The notes under the pieces were generated by a model. It saw only the letters and a list, made by a program, of their open reading frames with translations. It was not told the DNA's origin and ran no database searches. 5,797 bases of DNA, taken from Bacteroidales bacterium (GTDB lineage: Bacteria; Bacteroidota; Bacteroidia; Bacteroidales; JAADGE01). Below are positions 5,218 to 5,797 of this stretch, piece by piece; position 1 is the stretch's first letter; each line of letters starts with the position of its first letter. The stretch is taken from the NCBI GenBank assembly GCA_029934265.1, contig JAOZMN010000203.1:1-5797 (forward strand). The letters run 5' to 3'. The translations under genes were made by a program, and so were the position numbers.

Positions 5218-5797
5218 TTAAAACATATCTTTGACTCTGTCAAAAAAACTTTTACCGGAACTCTTTTCTTTCGGAATAAAATTTTCGGAAATTGATAATT
5301 TTTCTATTAATTTTTTTTCGTCTTTCGATATAGTTTTCGGTACGAAAACATCTACTTTTACAAGCAAATCACCTCTTCCGTATCGTCCGTGCATCGGTAA
5401 ACCCTTACCTTTTAAACGTAAAACTTTTCCCGGTTGTGTGCCGGGCTGAATTTTTATTTTCAAAGTCCCTTCGATTGCGGGTATTTCTGCGGAACTGCCG
5501 AGTACAACATCGGGAATGCTTACAAATAAATTGTACAATAAATCTTCTTCATCACGAACAAGATATTTGTGTTCAATTTCTTCAAAAACTATAAATAAAT
5601 CGCCGTTGATTCCACCTCGTCTTGCCGCACTTCCTTTTCCGCCTACGTTCATTTGCATACCTTCTGCCACTCCGGCAGGTACATTTACGGTTACAATTTC
5701 TTCTCCTTTTACAATTCCCTCTCCGTAACAATGTGTACATTTCTTTTTGATTGTTTTACCGTCGCCTCCGCAAGTGGGACAGGGTGAAGATGTTTGA
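5218..5797 (-). CDS. dnaJ: Chaperone DnaJ, C-terminal part (5' end outside window)
   Basis: The frame stays open to the right edge; codons run from 5796 to the TAA at 5218-5220, giving 192 visible residues. DnaJ is the Hsp40 partner of DnaK: it binds unfolded clients and stimulates DnaK's ATPase. Visible first are two zinc-finger repeats of the CxxCxGxG type, CPTCGGDG and CTHCYGEG, which should be the last two of four. The substrate-binding C-terminal domains follow, with VNVPAGVAEGMQMNVGGKG, GDLFIVFEEIEH, and IQPGTQPGKVLRLKGKGLP then GRGDLLVKVDVFVP. It ends in SFFDRVKDMF, as in other Bacteroidota. The J domain, the Gly/Phe-rich linker and the first two zinc motifs must lie beyond the window. 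A GTG at 5668-5670 could be misread as a start, but it is an internal valine codon. The downstream gap is filled by the dispersed repeat. Confidence 0.95.
   Translation of the reverse strand, partial: QTSSPCPTCGGDGKTIKKKCTHCYGEGIVKGEEIVTVNVPAGVAEGMQMNVGGKGSAARRGGINGDLFIVFEEIEHKYLVRDEEDLLYNLFVSIPDVVLGSSAEIPAIEGTLKIKIQPGTQPGKVLRLKGKGLPMHGRYGRGDLLVKVDVFVPKTISKDEKKLIEKLSISENFIPKEKSSGKSFFDRVKDMF

Noticed and set aside
5668..5670. GTG as a start codon for a 150-residue protein
   Set aside because: The frame continues open to the window edge with two DnaJ zinc-finger motifs, so this is an internal valine codon.
1..5797. Transfer RNA, ribosomal RNA, integrase, transposase or defence genes
   Set aside because: No such sequence was recognised on either strand.

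Overview
The window looks like a chromosomal segment of an AT-rich member of the Bacteroidota. Three things point there: a TlpA-type thioredoxin protein carrying a DUF4369-like N-terminal domain, which is typical of that phylum; A/T-rich leaders without Shine-Dalgarno sequences in front of most starts; and a DnaJ C-terminus of the kind seen in the phylum. The genus cannot be told from this sequence.

Layout, left to right. Positions 1-144 are non-coding and hold one copy of a ~92-bp dispersed repeat plus a short AT-rich leader. On the + strand, 145-1695 encodes a membrane-anchored protein that fuses an ABC-type solute-binding domain to an OmpA peptidoglycan-binding domain. A clear intrinsic terminator follows it (about 1721-1767). 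Next comes a leader with small inverted repeats, then arginine deiminase (arcA, 1827-3071). The strand then switches: crcB/fluC (fluoride channel, 3086-3469) faces arcA tail to tail with only 14 bp between stop codons. It sits downstream of a MazG-like nucleotide pyrophosphohydrolase gene (3489-3821), 19 bp away. Upstream of that lies a 168-bp array of 24 heptanucleotides (NNNACTG), which begins inside the stop codon of a secreted TlpA-like thiol:disulfide oxidoreductase (4035-5063). Upstream of the oxidoreductase gene is a second copy of the dispersed repeat, here with a perfect 15-bp inverted repeat. The window ends in the 3' two thirds or less of dnaJ (5218 to the right edge, minus strand), with two zinc-finger motifs and the C-terminal substrate-binding region visible.

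The genes do not form one pathway. Most are housekeeping or stress functions: arginine catabolism, fluoride export, nucleotide-pool cleaning, extracytoplasmic thiol chemistry and protein folding. mazG and crcB probably form a two-gene transcription unit. I do not see a convincing new multi-gene system (no defence, CRISPR or mobile-gene cassette). The least explained parts are non-coding: the two-level heptad array and the dispersed repeat, whose second copy could fold into a long stem-loop between dnaJ and the TlpA-like gene. The most notable protein architecture is the solute-binding/OmpA fusion with an uncleaved N-terminal anchor.
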